A stretch of 5,581 nt of DNA from SKVL01 sp051747785 (GTDB taxonomy: Bacteria; Patescibacteriota; Minisyncoccia; Phycocordibacterales; CSBR16-193), in assembly GCA_051747785.1 (NCBI GenBank), contig JBNJGN010000036.1, positions 1-5,581 on the forward strand, read 5' to 3'. Positions 5,240 through 5,581 of this stretch are shown in pieces (position 1 is the first letter of the stretch; every line of letters begins with the position of its first letter). The position numbers and the translations under genes were made by a program. A model generated the notes under the pieces. The model was not told the DNA's origin. It saw nothing but the letters and a program-made list of their open reading frames with translations, and did no database searches.

Positions 5240-5581
5240 TTAAAGATCTTCTTCGTTGGAGAGATTTTGTTCTTCGTCGCTTATCTCAAATTTCATGGGG
5301 ATGATGGAGTCCGGTATAAGGGATACGGAGTCAATTTTCTGTTGAATAAGAAAGCGTAAAAAGTCTTTATAATCGGAGGGCGCTTGACCGCAGAAGCCAA
5401 TGTATTTTCCTCTTTCTTTACATTTCTTAATGGCTTCGGAAACAAAACGCTTTACTGAAGGGTCGTTCTCGTTTGATATACCGGCTACTATGGAAGAGTC
5501 TCTATCCAAGCCGAGGGTCAGTTGAGCCAGGTCGTTAGATCCAATAGAGAATCCGTCAAAGAGGTCAAGGAAATCATCGGC
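5240..5581 (-). CDS. ppsA: Phosphoenolpyruvate synthase (pyruvate, water dikinase), C-terminal part
   Basis: Only the last 113 codons are present; the gene enters from the right edge and ends with TAA at 5240-5242. The enzyme converts pyruvate, ATP and water to PEP, AMP and phosphate, and can run in reverse in some organisms. The fragment is the end of the PEP-binding TIM barrel, with DGFSIGSNDLAQLTLGLDRD near the edge and GFCGQAPSD, whose cysteine (residue 64 of the fragment) is the catalytic acid/base of the PEP synthase family. The usual 'LNPD' near the end reads 'LIPD' here, and the protein finishes with an acidic tail (DEEQNLSNEEDL). An internal TTG could be mistaken for a start at 5509, but the reading frame is open and homologous all the way to the edge. 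It lies 10 nt before the dehydrogenase gene, so they are probably co-transcribed. Confidence -1.
   Translation of the reverse strand, partial: ADDFLDLFDGFSIGSNDLAQLTLGLDRDSSIVAGISNENDPSVKRFVSEAIKKCKERGKYIGFCGQAPSDYKDFLRFLIQQKIDSVSLIPDSIIPMKFEISDEEQNLSNEEDL

Noticed and set aside
5240..5509. A separate small gene beginning at the TTG at 5509
   Set aside because: The frame is open and homologous to PEP synthase up to the window edge, so the TTG is an internal leucine codon.

Overview
This window reads as a compact, single-direction operon segment for the fermentative end of glycolysis. It most likely comes from a Candidatus Patescibacteria (CPR, Parcubacteria-like) genome. A DPANN-type archaeon is the main alternative. 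The hints are moderately AT-rich sequence, very tight packing, ATGA start/stop overlaps, no well-placed Shine-Dalgarno sequences, an enolase with the archaeal/CPR-type 'APARGER' signature, and acetate formation by an ADP-forming acetyl-CoA synthetase split into two subunits instead of Pta-AckA. TGA serves as a stop at three gene junctions, which argues against the Gracilibacteria/Absconditabacteria code in which TGA encodes glycine. The lineage call is inference from signatures, not from a search.

All seven genes lie on the minus strand, so transcription runs from high to low coordinates. In transcription order they are: the C-terminal end of phosphoenolpyruvate synthase (ppsA, cut by the right edge); a D-lactate-dehydrogenase-like 2-hydroxyacid dehydrogenase with a GTG start; enolase; a 97-nt gap with a possible internal promoter; the beta (ATP-grasp) and alpha (CoA-ligase) subunits of ADP-forming acetyl-CoA synthetase; a small single-cluster [4Fe-4S] ferredoxin; a 73-nt AT-rich gap with a -10-like box inside a direct repeat; and the N-terminal end of a fused gamma-alpha subunit of a 2-oxoacid:ferredoxin oxidoreductase (cut by the left edge). 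Three of the junctions are ATGA overlaps, which suggests translational coupling.

The genes form a coherent pathway. Enolase makes PEP. PEP synthase interconverts PEP and pyruvate. Pyruvate is either reduced to D-lactate with NADH or oxidised to acetyl-CoA by the ferredoxin oxidoreductase, passing electrons to the co-encoded ferredoxin. The ADP-forming synthetase then converts acetyl-CoA to acetate with formation of ATP. No RNA gene, CRISPR array, mobile element or convincing terminator was seen. Nothing here is clearly a new system. The points worth a second look are the gene arrangement, the direct repeat before the oxidoreductase gene, a GC-rich hairpin inside the beta-subunit gene, and a few substitutions in conserved motifs.
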